A stretch of DNA of 64,000 nt. Source: Alteromonas sp. KUL42 (GTDB taxonomy: Bacteria > Pseudomonadota > Gammaproteobacteria > Enterobacterales > Alteromonadaceae). The stretch spans positions 485,234-549,233 of the forward strand of contig NZ_BJKK01000002.1 in assembly GCF_006538325.1 (NCBI RefSeq), written 5' to 3'. Each line of letters starts with the position of its first letter. Position 1 is the stretch's first letter. A model generated the notes under the pieces. It worked only from the letters and a program-made list of their open reading frames with translations. It did not search any database and was not told where the DNA came from. This document shows, one piece after another, positions 53,761 to 64,000 of this stretch. Position numbers and translations under genes: made by a program.

Positions 53761-54794
53761 TATTCATTACCTCGCTCTGTGACGGTATCGCTGCGGCGAT
53801 ATTGAAAAAGGTCAACGATACTCTTTAACACTAAAACCAGTGCCCACAATATGGAAAGCGCCAAAGCTATTGTTAATGGATAATAGAATAGTGCTGTAAG
53901 TGGGCGCATTTTTCTCGTTTCGCCTTCGATAGGTTCCAGGGCATCTAGCTGTTGGTAAATCGCCTGTAACTCTTGTGCGTTTCGCGCTCTGAAATATTGC
54001 CCTCCCGTTGACGTTGCGATATCTGTGAGCATATCCTCATCAAGTTCTTGTGATGGGTTGACTTGGCGACTGCCGAAGAAGCTCTGTATCAGCATTTTGT
54101 CTGCGCCCACACCAATGGTATAGACCTTTACACCTTTATTTATCGCAAGTTCCTTGGCCTGTTCGGGGGTAATATTACCTGCGGTGTTTTGTCCATCGGT
54201 CAGCAGTATAAGCACGTTGTTAGACTCTTCTCTTGCATCAAAGCGTTTGACAGCAAGGCCAATAGCGTCACCTATGGCTGTTTGTTCGCCCACAAGACCG
54301 ATCACGGCTTCACTCAATAGGGTAGAGACGGTATCTCTGTCATAGGTAAGTGGTGCTTGTACGTAAGCGGTATCGGCAAATAATATAAGTCCTAGCCGAT
54401 CGCCAACCCGGCGTTGGATAAAGTCATAAACTACAGATTTGGTCATGGTAAGTCGGTTAACTTGACGACCATTCAGTTGCATGTCGTCAATTTTCATACT
54501 GCCCGATAAATCCACAGCCAACATCATTTCTCGGCCTTCATTTGGAATGCTAATTGGCTCACCCAGCCATTGAGGGCGTGCGGCTGCGACGACAAGTAAT
54601 AACCATATTAGGCAACACGCAATTAATGGCAATCGACTCTTGGTTACTTGCTCTTCCAGCCCTGAACTTCCGGGGCGAAGGCTTGGCACTTTTAGTGCTG
54701 CCATCTGGGCTTCAGGCGCTGCAGGCCATAAAAACCGCACAAGTAAAGGTAAAGGTAGAAACAAAAATGCCCACCACCAAGCAAACTCAAGCAT
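53760..54794 (-). CDS. batA: BatA-type VWA membrane protein
   Basis: 344 aa. Membrane helices at about 5-22 and 55-72, VWA domain with MIDAS AVDLSGSMKIDDM (about 92-104) and a later TDGQNT, then a C-terminal helix (about 308-330). Likely forms a membrane complex with the BatB/C protein and is activated by the MoxR ATPase. Overlaps the DUF4381 gene by 8 bp. Confidence 0.9.
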   Translation of the reverse strand: MLEFAWWWAFLFLPLPLLVRFLWPAAPEAQMAALKVPSLRPGSSGLEEQVTKSRLPLIACCLIWLLLVVAAARPQWLGEPISIPNEGREMMLAVDLSGSMKIDDMQLNGRQVNRLTMTKSVVYDFIQRRVGDRLGLILFADTAYVQAPLTYDRDTVSTLLSEAVIGLVGEQTAIGDAIGLAVKRFDAREESNNVLILLTDGQNTAGNITPEQAKELAINKGVKVYTIGVGADKMLIQSFFGSRQVNPSQELDEDMLTDIATSTGGQYFRARNAQELQAIYQQLDALEPIEGETRKMRPLTALFYYPLTIALALSILWALVLVLKSIVDLFQYRRSDTVTERGNE

Positions 54795-55335
54795 GGTTTA
54801 CCTCCTTGGTGTGCACTTTGCCATATGACTTACTTTTGGAAAATGTGGCGTTCGTAATCCATGTTCTGACGGATTGTTGACAGAGTTCGAAATCAGCATC
54901 TCGCGGTGTTTGTCGATAGCTGTTCTCCAGCAACAAACTAATACCTTGTGTTATTTTGCTATTGTCTTTTTTCATTGTTGAATGAAGAAATGTTTGCCAT
55001 GCATCACCGTGTAATTGTGCGACATTATCGTTGGGGAAATAAGATAATGCTGTACGTTTCAATAGCGTATTAAGTGCTAGTGGCCAATTATCCTGGCTCT
55101 GCGATATTTCGTTTAGCAGTTTTAGTGCTTGTTTTCGAGGCTTATTGAAACGAATGTGGGCACAAATGGCTTTGACAGTCCATGCAACGACGATGATCAC
55201 TGCAATGGCTAAACACCACCAGCCCCAGTCTAGAGGCCAAACACTTACCTCATTGGGTACGTGAATATCGCGAAGTTGGGCTAGCGGATCTTGCCCTGAA
55301 GCCACATTCGACGGTGTAATTCCTTGTGACTGCAT
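54787..55335 (-). CDS. DUF4381 family membrane protein
   Basis: 182 aa. PLAQLRDIHVPNEVSVWPLD then GWWCLAIAVIIVVAWTVKAI (helix about 38-58) is the DUF4381 hallmark. Cytoplasmic helical remainder. Always found in moxR-DUF58-VWA operons; presumed assembly partner. Confidence 0.88.
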   Translation of the reverse strand: MQSQGITPSNVASGQDPLAQLRDIHVPNEVSVWPLDWGWWCLAIAVIIVVAWTVKAICAHIRFNKPRKQALKLLNEISQSQDNWPLALNTLLKRTALSYFPNDNVAQLHGDAWQTFLHSTMKKDNSKITQGISLLLENSYRQTPRDADFELCQQSVRTWITNATFSKSKSYGKVHTKEVNHA

Positions 55336-56298
55336 TATAGTTGTTCTCTTTGCATACTTTGAAGCTGTTCATCTAGCGGCGCACCAGCAGACACAGCATA
55401 GCGTGAAATGTTGTTCTGCTTCAGTGAATCATTGATAAAACGATTCTGCTCATCACGCCACTGCTGATAAAACGCCTGCTCTTTACTGTCTCCCAACATC
55501 CACCGTTGCTGAGTAAAACCGTCAGAAACACTTACTGGTTGCGGAGACTTTATCGAGGGAAGGGCGTGCTCAATAGGATCGTTAACAATGACTGCTCGCA
55601 CTTCACAGTGACGCGTTAAATGGTTGAGATGACCTATCGCTTGTGAACTCAAATGTTGAAAGTCAGACACCAAGTAGACAAGACTTCCCGGGCGAGCAAG
55701 ACGTCGTGCGCGAGCGCATGCTTCTATAAATGCCTGCTCATCATCCGCCTTGTTCGGTTTTAGATGCTGACTGTCAACATGTAACGCCATGAGTTCATGA
55801 CAAACCCGAAGTACGGCGTTTTTTTCGTGTTAATGGCTTTATTTCTTTGTGCTGTTGTTGATTGAAAATAAGTGCACCAACTTTATCTCCTCGTGCCGCA
55901 GCAGACCAACTGATCAACGATGCTACATGTGCAGCTTGTACTGATTTCGTTAGTAACTGTGTACCAAAAGCCATTGAAGGTAGGTAATCGCAGAAAATGA
56001 AAACAGGGCGCTCTCGCTCTTCACGATACACTTTCGTATGGGTTTTACCCGTGCGCGCAGTAACCCGCCAGTCAATAGCGCGAATATCATCTCCCGGTTG
56101 GTAATGACGAGCTTCGTCAAACTCCATACCACGGCCTTTGTGTTTAGTTAAGTAGCTTCCAGCAAGTCGAGCTTGAGGCGCACGCTTGGGGGCAATACTG
56201 AAAAGCTTTGCGAGTTGTTGATATCTTAGCAACTCGCCGGTAGACAGACTCACCCCATTGCTCAGCAACTTTTGAAGCTGTGCTTGTACGTTTATCAT
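55335..56298 (-). pseudogene. DUF58 protein of the Bat operon, frameshifted
   Basis: The first frame (56298 to 55795) has the DUF58 signature GRGMEFDEARHYQPGDDIR then AIDWRVTARTGKTHTKVYRE and stops soon after EIKPLTRKK at a run of seven A (55819-55825 on the plus strand as T). The second frame (55790 to 55335) continues as MALHVDSQHL and a VWA-like C-terminus (LVYLVSDFQHL). With six A the frame reads through as TRKNAVLRVCHELMALHV, a natural join, giving about 320 aa. So one extra base splits an otherwise normal gene, in the middle of a fully conserved operon. Confidence 0.85.
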
Positions 56299-56301
56299 GA
56301 G

Positions 56302-57258
56302 TTACGGTACTGCTACAGTGGCGACAATTTTATCCAACACATCATTTACAGTAACGCCTTCGGCTTCAGCCTGATAAGACAAGATAATACGATGGCGAAG
56401 TACATTGTGAACCACTGCTTGTATGTCATCAGGCCCGACAAAATCTCTACCGCTTAACCAAGCATGGGCACGGGCACATCGGTCTAAACTAATAGTGGCA
56501 CGAGGGCTGGTTCCCATAGCAATCCACTGAGCTAAATCATCACTGAAGGCTGCTGGTTGACGGGTTGCCATGATCAATTGGACAAGGTATTGCTCTAGCT
56601 CCGGCGCCATATACAAAGACAGTGCTTCTTTGCGAGAAGTAAATATATCGTCTTGTGTAAGTGTTGGTGGCGTTACAGGTGGCTCAGATAAGGCCTCGCC
56701 ACGGGTTAAGCGAAGAATTTCTAACTCCGTTTCTGCACCTGGGTAGTCGATATCAACGTGCATCAGAAAACGGTCTAGTTGAGCTTCAGGTAGCGGGTAT
56801 GTTCCCTCTTGCTCAAGTGGGTTCTGCGTTGCCATAACTAAGAAAAGGGGTGGAAGAGGGTAAGTTTTACTTCCAACGGTTATTTGACGTTCTGCCATGG
56901 CTTCAAGTAAGGCTGATTGCACTTTTGCAGGTGCACGGTTAATTTCATCAGCTAGCACAAGGTTGTGAAACAACGGGCCTTTCTGGAATACAAACTCGCC
57001 TGTTTCAGGGCGATATATGTCGGTGCCTGTTAAATCTGCTGGCAAAAGATCCGGAGTAAACTGCACACGGTGAAAATCGCCATCCACACCGTTGGCCAAC
57101 GCATTTATTGCGCGAGTTTTAGCTAGACCTGGAGGACCTTCCACAAGTAAGTGACCATCTGCTAACAGTGCGATTAAAAGGCTTTTGGTTAGCCCATGCT
57201 GACCTATAATTTGCTGATCTAAATACGCATGTAGCTGTTGAAACTGCTCTGCTGCCAT
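56302..57258 (-). CDS. MoxR family AAA+ ATPase
   Basis: 318 aa from ATG 57258; the frame also allows 57309. Walker A GPPGLAKT (about 41-48), Walker B LVLADEINRAPAKVQSALLE, sensor region MATQNPLEQEGTYPLPEAQL then DRFLM. First gene of the operon moxR-DUF58-DUF4381-batA-batB/C-batD. MoxR ATPases act as chaperones that activate VWA partner proteins. Confidence 0.93.
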   Translation of the reverse strand: MAAEQFQQLHAYLDQQIIGQHGLTKSLLIALLADGHLLVEGPPGLAKTRAINALANGVDGDFHRVQFTPDLLPADLTGTDIYRPETGEFVFQKGPLFHNLVLADEINRAPAKVQSALLEAMAERQITVGSKTYPLPPLFLVMATQNPLEQEGTYPLPEAQLDRFLMHVDIDYPGAETELEILRLTRGEALSEPPVTPPTLTQDDIFTSRKEALSLYMAPELEQYLVQLIMATRQPAAFSDDLAQWIAMGTSPRATISLDRCARAHAWLSGRDFVGPDDIQAVVHNVLRHRIILSYQAEAEGVTVNDVLDKIVATVAVP

Positions 57259-57658
57259 ATTGCAATTTTCCGTTTGAGTTCTCGTTATAAGGAAGTGTCT
57301 GTGAGACATAAGTAAGCTTAAGTTGATGATAAGAGATAGGCTTACCCGTTGTTACAACGTTATGTTCTTTAATTAGCTGCCCACAATGACACAAAACAGA
57401 CTATGGTTTCCATATAAGGTTCATTCTATTGTTCTTCAAGACGTTAAATAGCAAGAAATTTACGATGTTTTGCATTTAATTGATTTTACAGCGCAATATC
57501 CCTTTGCGTTGTGAACTTATGTTACATTTTCCTCACCTGTCTTGCGGCATAATTTGCTATTTTGTTCATTGTTTGTAAAAATCAGGTGTATTACAGGTCA
57601 GACCACTTTGTGTGGGCCTTTCCGCTCAACTAAAAATGGTCATTAATTTAGGTGCATT
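57259..57658. promoter_or_regulatory. Divergent control region of moxR operon and fadIJ with FadR-like operator
   Basis: About 400 bp, no gene. At 57592-57608 the sequence ACAGGTCAGACCACTT contains GGTCAGACC (57596-57604), matching the GGTCNGACC core of gammaproteobacterial FadR operators, about 50 bp before the fadI start. Binding there would block fadIJ when long-chain acyl-CoA is absent. Confidence 0.55.
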
Positions 57659-58969
57659 ATGGCAACAAAACAATCAGTTACTACCCGAGAGGGTGATCGC
57701 ATCGCCATTGTTGCGGGGCTACGTACTCCGTTTGCAAAGATGGCGACATATTTCCACGGCGTACCTGCAGTTGATTTAGGTAAAATGGTCGTCAACGAAC
57801 TTCTGGTTCGTCATGGTGTTCAAAAAGAGTGGATTGATCAAGTTGTTTACGGTCAAGTAGTGCAAATGCCTGAAGCGCCAAACATCGCACGTGAAATTGT
57901 GCTTGGAACCGGCATGAATATTCACACTGACGCATACAGTGTGTCTCGGGCGTGTGCAACGAGCTTTCAGTCTACCGTGAATATTGCCGAAAGTATGATG
58001 GCGGGTAACGTGAAAGTAGGCATTGCAGGTGGAGCCGATTCAACATCAGTTTCGCCTATTGGTGTATCTAAAAATTTAGCACGCGCTTTGGTGGACCTTC
58101 AAAAGACGAAAACACTAGGCCAGAAACTCAATATCTTTAAGCGTCTTAAGCTTAGAGATCTTGCTCCAGTGCCACCAGCGGTGGCGGAATACTCTACAGG
58201 CCTATCAATGGGCCAAACTGCAGAGCAAATGGCAAAGACGCATCAGATTTCTCGTGAAGAGCAAGACAAACTTGCACATCGTTCACACAGCTTCGCTGCA
58301 AAAAGTTGGGAAGCTGGCAAACTCAACAGCGAAGTAATGACCGCGTATGCAGAACCTTATAGAGGCGCATTAGAACGCGACAACAATGTACGCTTCGACT
58401 CCAAACTTGAAGGCTATGCAAAGCTTCGTCCCGTTTTTGACAAAAAATACGGTTCAGTAACTGCCGCTAACGCTACACCGTTAACCGACGGTGCATCAGC
58501 TGTGTTAATGATGACAGAAAGCCGTGCCAAAGAGTTAGGTTATACGCCTCTTGGCTATATTAAAAGCTATGCGTTCTCAGCGATAGATGTGTGGGAGGAT
58601 ATGCTGATGGGGCCATCTTATGCAACGCCGATTGCACTTGATCGCGCAGGTATGACTCTTAACGACCTTACATTAATTGAAATGCACGAAGCATTTGCCG
58701 CGCAAACATTGGCGAACGTTAAAATGTTTGCCAGCGACAAGTTTGCCCAAGAAAAGCTGGGTAGAAGCAAAGCAACGGGTGAGATCGACATGGATAAATT
58801 CAACGTAATGGGGAGTTCCATTGCCTATGGACATCCATTTGCCGCAACAGGTACGCGCATGATCACGCAGATGTTGAATGAACTTAACCGTCGTGGCGGT
58901 GGTACAGGCCTTCTGACTGCTTGCGCAGCGGGTGGTTTAGGTGCAGCTATGATTGTGGAGACAGAATAA
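57659..58969 (+). CDS. fadI: 3-ketoacyl-CoA thiolase
   Basis: 436 aa. Thiolase family: nucleophilic Cys in [11 protein letters not shown] (about residue 99), HEAFAAQ, and the C-terminal [11 protein letters not shown] with the second Cys; [11 protein letters not shown] precedes it. Length and sequence fit FadI, the partner of FadJ, rather than FadA. It cleaves 3-ketoacyl-CoA in beta-oxidation. It ends 1 bp before fadJ. Confidence 0.95.
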   Translation: MATKQSVTTREGDRIAIVAGLRTPFAKMATYFHGVPAVDLGKMVVNELLVRHGVQKEWIDQVVYGQVVQMPEAPNIAREIVLGTGMNIHTDAYSVSRACATSFQSTVNIAESMMAGNVKVGIAGGADSTSVSPIGVSKNLARALVDLQKTKTLGQKLNIFKRLKLRDLAPVPPAVAEYSTGLSMGQTAEQMAKTHQISREEQDKLAHRSHSFAAKSWEAGKLNSEVMTAYAEPYRGALERDNNVRFDSKLEGYAKLRPVFDKKYGSVTAANATPLTDGASAVLMMTESRAKELGYTPLGYIKSYAFSAIDVWEDMLMGPSYATPIALDRAGMTLNDLTLIEMHEAFAAQTLANVKMFASDKFAQEKLGRSKATGEIDMDKFNVMGSSIAYGHPFAATGTRMITQMLNELNRRGGGTGLLTACAAGGLGAAMIVETE

Positions 58970-58970
58970 G

Positions 58971-61127
58971 ATGAGTCAGGATCAAGTAACAACAAACGAG
59001 GCGAAAGACGCTTCAGGTGCGTTTACACTAACCAAGCAAGATAATGGTGTAGCAATTCTTAGCATGGATGTGCCTGGCGAAAGTATGAATACCTTGAAGG
59101 CTGAGTTTGGTGACGAAATCTCAGCCATGCTTGATGATATCGAGCAAGATAACAGCATTAAAGGTGTAGTGTTAACAAGTGGTAAGCCAAGTTCATTTGT
59201 AGCTGGCGCCGATATTACTATGTTGGCGGCGTGTAAAACTGCTGAAGATGCCACAACTATAGCAGCGGGTGGTCAAGCTATCTTCGATAGAATTGAAGGC
59301 ATGAAAGCAACGTTCGTTGCAGCCATTCACGGCCCAGCCTTAGGTGGTGGTTTAGAATTGGCATTAGCGTGTCATTACCGAGTTTGTACCGATTCACCAA
59401 GTACGCAATTGGGCCTTCCTGAAGTACAGCTAGGTCTTTTACCTGGTAGCGGCGGTACCCAGCGCCTTCCTCGTCTGATTGGTATTCAACAAGCCATGAA
59501 AATGATGCTAACTGGTGCACCCGCAAGAGCAAAGCAAGCGAAGAAGTACGGCATTGTTGATGAGGTGGTTCCACATAGTGTGCTAATTAAAGTGGCTGAA
59601 CAGTTTGCACTAAAACGCAAGCCAGAGCGCGACGCGCCTCAGAAAGGTGTTATGAACAAGTTGCTTGAGAACACCGGACCTGGTCGTGGTATGTTGTTCA
59701 AAAAAGCACGTGAAGCCACATTTGCAAAAACCAAAGGTAATTACCCTTCGCCTGGCTACATTATTGATGTTATTGAGACAGGTATGAATGATGGAATGAA
59801 AGCCGGTCTGAAAGCTGAAGCAGAGGCGTTTGGTAAGTTGGTAATGACACCTGAGTCCTTCCAATTGCGTCAAATTTTCTTTGCAACCACCGAAATGAAG
59901 AAAGAAAACGGTGTTGAAGGTGTTAAGCCTGAAAAAATGAAGAAAGTAGGTGTATTGGGCGGCGGTCTGATGGGCGGTGGTATTGCTTATGTAACTTCAA
60001 CGAAGGCGGGTGTTCCTGTGCGAATTAAAGATGTTCGCGCTGAAGGTATTGCTAATGCTATGAAGTACAGCTATGACATTCTGAATAAGAAAGTCAAAAA
60101 GCGCTTTATGCGAAACAGCGAAATGCAAAAGCAGCTTGCTTTGTTAACTGGAACACTTGATTACAGTGGATACCAAGACGCAGACATCGTGGTTGAGGCG
60201 GTTTTTGAAGACTTAGATCTGAAGCAAAAGATGGTTGCTGATATCGAGTCTAACTGCAAAGAAACTACAATTTTTGCCTCAAATACCTCGTCTATTCCAA
60301 TTACACAGATTGCTGCAAAGGCAGCTCGACCAGAAAATGTTATTGGCCTTCATTACTTCTCGCCAGTCGATAAGATGCCATTAGCTGAAGTTATTGCTCA
60401 CGACAAAACGTCGGACCAAGTCATTTCATCGACCGTTGAATTTGCTAAAAAGCAGGGTAAAACACCGGTAGTTGTTAAGGACGGTGCAGGCTTCTATGTA
60501 AACCGAATACTTGCTCCTTACATGAACGAAGCAGCAAGCCTTATTCTTGACGGTGAACCTATTGAGCATATTGATAAGTCGTTAGTGAAATTTGGCTTCC
60601 CAGTTGGTCCAGTGAAGCTACTAGATGAAGTGGGTATTGATGTCGGTACCAAGATAATTCCTTTCCTAGTAGAAGCTTTTGGTGAGCGTTTTACAGCACC
60701 AAGTGCCTTTGATAAAGTGCTTGAAGACGGACGTAAAGGTAAGAAGAACCAAAAAGGTTTTTATTCCTATGAAGGTAAAAAACCAGGAAAAGAAGTCGAT
60801 GAAAGTATTTATGCTTTATTAGGGCTAAGTCCTTCTGCAAAACTAAGTGAGAAGGAAGTGGCTGAGCGCTGCGTACTTATGATGCTAAATGAAGCGGCAC
60901 GTTGTCTGGATGAAGGCGTTATCCGAAATGCGCGTGATGGAGACATAGGTGCTATTTTCGGTATTGGCTTCCCTCCATTCTTAGGTGGACCTTTCCGTTA
61001 TATGGATACCCTTGGCGTGAAGCATATAGTGGCAAGATTGAATCACTACGCCACAGCGGTGAGTGATAAATTTAAGCCTGCCGACATTTTAGTGAAGATG
61101 GCTGAATCTGATCAATCATTTTACTAA
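58971..61127 (+). CDS. fadJ: Fatty acid oxidation multifunctional protein alpha subunit
   Basis: 718 aa from ATG 58971. Enoyl-CoA hydratase/isomerase domain at about 15-200 ([25 protein letters not shown]) with the Glu of the second motif in [14 protein letters not shown]; 3-hydroxyacyl-CoA dehydrogenase from about 325 ([32 protein letters not shown]) and its C-terminal domains. It carries the hydratase and dehydrogenase steps of beta-oxidation and complexes with FadI. Confidence 0.95.
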   Translation: MSQDQVTTNEAKDASGAFTLTKQDNGVAILSMDVPGESMNTLKAEFGDEISAMLDDIEQDNSIKGVVLTSGKPSSFVAGADITMLAACKTAEDATTIAAGGQAIFDRIEGMKATFVAAIHGPALGGGLELALACHYRVCTDSPSTQLGLPEVQLGLLPGSGGTQRLPRLIGIQQAMKMMLTGAPARAKQAKKYGIVDEVVPHSVLIKVAEQFALKRKPERDAPQKGVMNKLLENTGPGRGMLFKKAREATFAKTKGNYPSPGYIIDVIETGMNDGMKAGLKAEAEAFGKLVMTPESFQLRQIFFATTEMKKENGVEGVKPEKMKKVGVLGGGLMGGGIAYVTSTKAGVPVRIKDVRAEGIANAMKYSYDILNKKVKKRFMRNSEMQKQLALLTGTLDYSGYQDADIVVEAVFEDLDLKQKMVADIESNCKETTIFASNTSSIPITQIAAKAARPENVIGLHYFSPVDKMPLAEVIAHDKTSDQVISSTVEFAKKQGKTPVVVKDGAGFYVNRILAPYMNEAASLILDGEPIEHIDKSLVKFGFPVGPVKLLDEVGIDVGTKIIPFLVEAFGERFTAPSAFDKVLEDGRKGKKNQKGFYSYEGKKPGKEVDESIYALLGLSPSAKLSEKEVAERCVLMMLNEAARCLDEGVIRNARDGDIGAIFGIGFPPFLGGPFRYMDTLGVKHIVARLNHYATAVSDKFKPADILVKMAESDQSFY

Positions 61128-61144
61128 AATGTAAACAAATGGTT

Positions 61145-61171
61145 AAAAACCGGGCTTTGCCCGGTTTTTTT
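61145..61171 (+). terminator. Terminator of fadIJ
   Basis: AAAAACCGGGC pairs with GCCCGGTTTTT around loop TTT, with a run of seven T. Confidence 0.9.
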
Positions 61172-61328
61172 ATGTCTAATTGTTATTTTTGCTGGTTTAT
61201 TGCTCTATTTTGAGTAAAATCTGCGCTGTCTAAATTTTGATACATATGCTCATTAACGCTATATGCCAAGCGAAAGTGTAGTTAGTTTGGTCAAAGATTG
61301 TATTTGCTTGTAAATTGCCGGAGGCAGT

Positions 61329-61526
61329 GTGATATCACTTATTTTTCTGAGCGTTTTATTTTCGATTTATTTTTATATTGAAGCGTTTAAGTGGGGAATG
61401 CACGCTAAAAAGTGGGCTGTTGCTGGATTGCTTTTGGGGCCAATTCTTTTGCCGATGTTTTCTATTGCCAGACATGTACACTGGCGAAATGCAGTAGGCT
61501 TCAATAACCTTTATATTGCGGCTTAA
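61329..61526 (+). CDS. Very small two-helix membrane protein, unknown
   Basis: 65 aa, GTG start with GGAGG at 61320-61324. Two hydrophobic segments (LIFLSVLFSIYFYIEAF and WAVAGLLLGPILLPMFSI) with a positive loop MHAKK between. Unknown function. Followed by a strong terminator shared with the convergent gene. Confidence 0.65.
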   Translation: MISLIFLSVLFSIYFYIEAFKWGMHAKKWAVAGLLLGPILLPMFSIARHVHWRNAVGFNNLYIAA

Positions 61527-61560
61527 CACCGTCTGATTAATATTATTGGTTATAAAAAGT

Positions 61561-61588
61561 AAAAAAGAGAGCTAGGCTCTCTTTTTTA
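61561..61588. terminator. Bidirectional terminator
   Basis: AAAAAAGAGAGC (61561-61572) pairs with GCTCTCTTTTTT (61576-61587), loop TAG. Serves both convergent small genes. Confidence 0.9.
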
Positions 61589-61601
61589 CTAGAATACTCT
61601 A

Positions 61602-61766
61602 TTAGAAACCTACACCGTATCCACCACCAGACTCTGGCTTAACGGTTTGTGGCTGCGTTACTACTTCTTTTTGTGATTCAGGAGCTTGTTTAGCACCTTC
61701 TTGCTTATCAGCAGCAACAGGCGTAGCGGTAGAAAGTACTAGTGCAACGGCGTACTCTTTTAACAT
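61602..61766 (-). CDS. Small secreted/periplasmic peptide, unknown
   Basis: 54 aa from ATG 61766 (GGAAA upstream); the frame extends to 61835 but that part is not signal-like. A short hydrophobic start (EYAVALVLSTATPVAA) resembles a signal peptide with cleavage before DKQEG. The mature part is about 35 residues, rich in Gln, Glu, Pro and Lys, ending GGGYGVGF. Not recognised. Confidence 0.55.
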   Translation of the reverse strand: MLKEYAVALVLSTATPVAADKQEGAKQAPESQKEVVTQPQTVKPESGGGYGVGF

Positions 61767-62064
61767 ATTGATTTCCTTTTTTATTTTTTGAACAAACAAA
61801 CAAACCCAATGCATCATTAGTGGCATTGGTCGCATATAGAAAGCTAATTTTGTGCCATGATTGTTTTTTTGTTTAAAAACAGTTTGTTAGGTGTTTTTTG
61901 AGAGGCGGCTGCCATTGATTTGACACTAAAGTATAATGAGAGTGATTGCCGTCTCGGCACTTCTATGCCGACTTCTTTTTGACGGAATTTTTAATGTGCA
62001 TGAACGTGCGTTGAAAGCACGCTCATATACAAATTTTTTCAGAAAGGAATTAGGGTATTTGGTC

Positions 62065-64000
62065 TTAAAAATTACTTTGACCAAGCAGTGTATGCAGTTT
62101 TTGATTCTCTGATAGCAGTTTTTCAAAGCGCTCTGCGTTTAGCGGGCGACTGTACAAAAAGCCTTGTAGCATCTCACAGTCATAACGGCGCAAAATATTG
62201 AGTTGCGCTTCTTCTTCAACGCCTTCTGCAACAACTTTTAGGCCTAGGTTATGTGCAATATTGATAATTGCCGCAGCCATGTGTCTATCCACATTACGTT
62301 TTTGCAATATCATCTATAAATGCTTTGTCTAGTTTTTAATGTGTTTAGCGGGAAACGCTTCAAATAGGCTAACGACGAATATCCTGTGCCGAAGTCATCT
62401 AATGCCAGATGTATGCCGCGCTCGCGTAATCGGCTCATCATTCGCAACCCATTTTCAGGGCTTTCCATCAAAGTACCTTCTGTAATTTCGCACTCTAAAT
62501 GCAATGGCGACAAGCCAACTTCAGAAAGGATCTTATTAATACGTTCGTCGAGATCGGGTAATTCAAATTGCTTAGCGGATATATTTACTGCAACTCGACC
62601 ACTGAATAGCCCCTGATTTACCCAGCGCTTTGTATCGGCACACGCTTTGCGCAGTACTTGCTCACCGATTTCTATAATCTGTCCCGTTTGTTCTGCGAGA
62701 GGAATAAACTGACCTGGGCTGACAATACCTTTTTGCGGGTGTTCAAAGCGAACAAGGGCTTCCATACTGACTAATTTGCCAGAAGCAATGTCGACTTTCG
62801 GTTGGTAGTAAACGGTAAACAAGTCGTCTTTGATACCTTGCCTGATCAAGTTCTCAATTTGAAGTTGGCGCACCGCATTTTGGTTCATTTCGCCACTGAA
62901 AAACTGATAGCTATTCCCACCATTGTTTTTGGCAAAATACATTGCAGTGTCGGCATTCTTGAGCATTTCTTGCGGTGAAGTGCCATCATCAGGGTAAAAC
63001 GCAATACCAATACTTGCACCAAGCACGAATTCTTGCTTGTTAATAATAAAAGGGCGGGACAATGTATCGAGCAAGCTTTGTGTATAGTGCGTCACCGTAT
63101 GAATATCAGCACTGTCTTCCATCAATATACTGAACTCATCACCGCCTAGTCGGTAGCAGGTAGCGTTTTTACCCGTGATACGTTGTAGTCGTTTAGCGAT
63201 TTGTTTAATTAAAATATCGCCAGTTTGGTGGCCTAAAGAGTCATTTATTTTTTTAAAGTTATCCATGTCTAGACACAATAATGTGTGCTGAACACCTTTT
63301 CGAACAAGGTTTTGATGGCTAGCTTGAAAAAACGAACGATTAGGCAGCTCAGTAAGTGGGTCGGTGTTAGCGAGTTTTAGCAGTTCTTTCTCAGTACTCT
63401 TACGAGAGGTAATATCACTAAAAACACCTACGAAATGACTAATTTTTCCATCTTCGTCGTGCACCGCATCTATGTTTAATTCCATTTCATAACGTTCGCC
63501 ATTAACACGTACACTTTCCACTTCACCTGACCAATTTCCTTTTGTTTTTAGTGTCTTCTTGATTTCTTCGGTAAAGGCATCTGGGTATAGGTGGAAATGC
63601 ATATAGCTGGCCAGTGCTTGGTCACGGGTTTCACCAGTGTAAGTGCAATAAGCATGGTTTACGCTTATGAACTTAAACTGGGTATTCGTGATAAAAACAC
63701 CTTCGGAGATATTTTCAATAGAGCGTTTAAACAGGTTTAATTGCTCTTCGGCTTCTTTTAAATGATTAATATTTTTAAGCGTTCCAGTCATTCGAACTGG
63801 CTGATTGTTATGATCGCGCTCTACCACTTTTCCTCTATCAAGGATCCAAATCCATTGATTTTTAAATGTCTTAGCGCGGTATGCTAACTCGTAAAAGTCA
63901 CTTTTTCCTTCTAGGTGTTCACGTAACACTTCTTTGACGCGATTAATATCATTTGGGTGAATATTGGCATCGAACGCACCAGAAGTACGTATATCGTCTT
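62065..64000 (-). pseudogene. PAS-GGDEF-EAL protein, frameshifted and cut by the window edge
   Basis: The N-terminus lies beyond 64000; the frame is open to the edge with the end of one PAS fold (HPNDINRVKEVLREHLEG), a second PAS (about 63780-63420), GGDEF with RLGGDEFSIL intact, and EAL with MEALVRFEHPQ (EAL-type site), CEITEGTLM and LDDFGTGYSSLAYLKRFPLN. After LKTRQSIYR it stops at about 62310. Two five-A tracts (plus strand T 62333-62337 and 62299-62303) each carry one base too many: with four, the reading is LKLDKAFIDDIAKRNVDRHM and then the known EAL end VVAEGVEEEAQL to 62065. So the gene is intact apart from two one-base insertions 30 bp apart. Confidence 0.85.

Noticed and set aside
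1..64000. CRISPR arrays, rRNA genes and complete insertion sequences
   Set aside because: No regularly spaced repeats, no rRNA sequence and no transposase gene were seen in the window.

Overview
The window looks like a chromosome segment of a marine gammaproteobacterium of the Alteromonas type. This is inferred from gene content and order only: fadIJ, a complete Bat operon, a sulfate-activation operon, putP, DUF3025, DUF3379 with an ECF sigma factor, and queC/queE. No 16S gene or database hit supports it. The left third (1 to about 20.73 kb) is an integrated phage or phage-like element. The remainder (20.73 to 64 kb) is ordinary host chromosome.

Element, left to right. The 3' part of a large tail-tip/fibre gene enters from outside the window. 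It is followed by a tail fibre gene, a fibre-associated protein and a lysis-type cluster (membrane/coiled-coil protein, DUF5675 protein, three-helix membrane protein). At about 5.1 to 5.2 kb there is a genetic switch: a CI-like repressor on the minus strand faces a 59-aa ribbon-helix-helix protein and a CII-like regulator on the plus strand. A tightly packed early operon follows (5.2 to 12.4 kb) with many small unknown genes, a tyrosine recombinase reduced to its catalytic domain, a large Toprim primase-helicase and an SSB. From 12.45 to 16.5 kb lies an AT-rich cargo zone: a coiled-coil membrane protein bracketed by two near-identical terminator segments, a small membrane protein, a HicAB toxin-antitoxin pair whose toxin is frameshifted, and another membrane protein. 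The right end (16.5 to 20.8 kb) carries a cluster of TGTCC repeats, a full-length tyrosine recombinase, a long inverted repeat, a Mor-like regulator and a large serine recombinase. The last 13 codons of the serine recombinase lie inside a tRNA-Asn gene, which marks the element border. A second identical tRNA-Asn follows in tandem.

Host part. After a gene-free kilobase with a DnaA-box inverted repeat and clustered GATC sites come a MATE exporter, uvrB, a LysR regulator with two paired small membrane proteins, divergent queC/queE, a periplasmic binding protein, a 264-bp MITE of IS630/Tc1 type, asnB, an RMD1-family gene, an M28 peptidase (frameshifted), DUF3025, a Yip1 protein, the operon cysD-cysC-cysQ-cysN-SLC13 permease, putP, a TPR/GGDEF protein, an ECF sigma/anti-sigma pair, a DUF885 lipoprotein, the Bat operon (moxR, DUF58, DUF4381, batA, batB/C, batD; DUF58 frameshifted), fadIJ behind a FadR-like operator, two very small proteins, and a PAS-GGDEF-EAL gene that is frameshifted and runs off the right edge.

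A recurring oddity is that at least five otherwise well-conserved reading frames are broken by one-base changes in short A/T homopolymers (hicA, M28 peptidase, DUF58, and twice in the GGDEF-EAL gene; possibly also at 7684). This suggests either homopolymer errors in the underlying assembly or phase-variable/decaying genes, and it should be settled before any of them is called a pseudogene.
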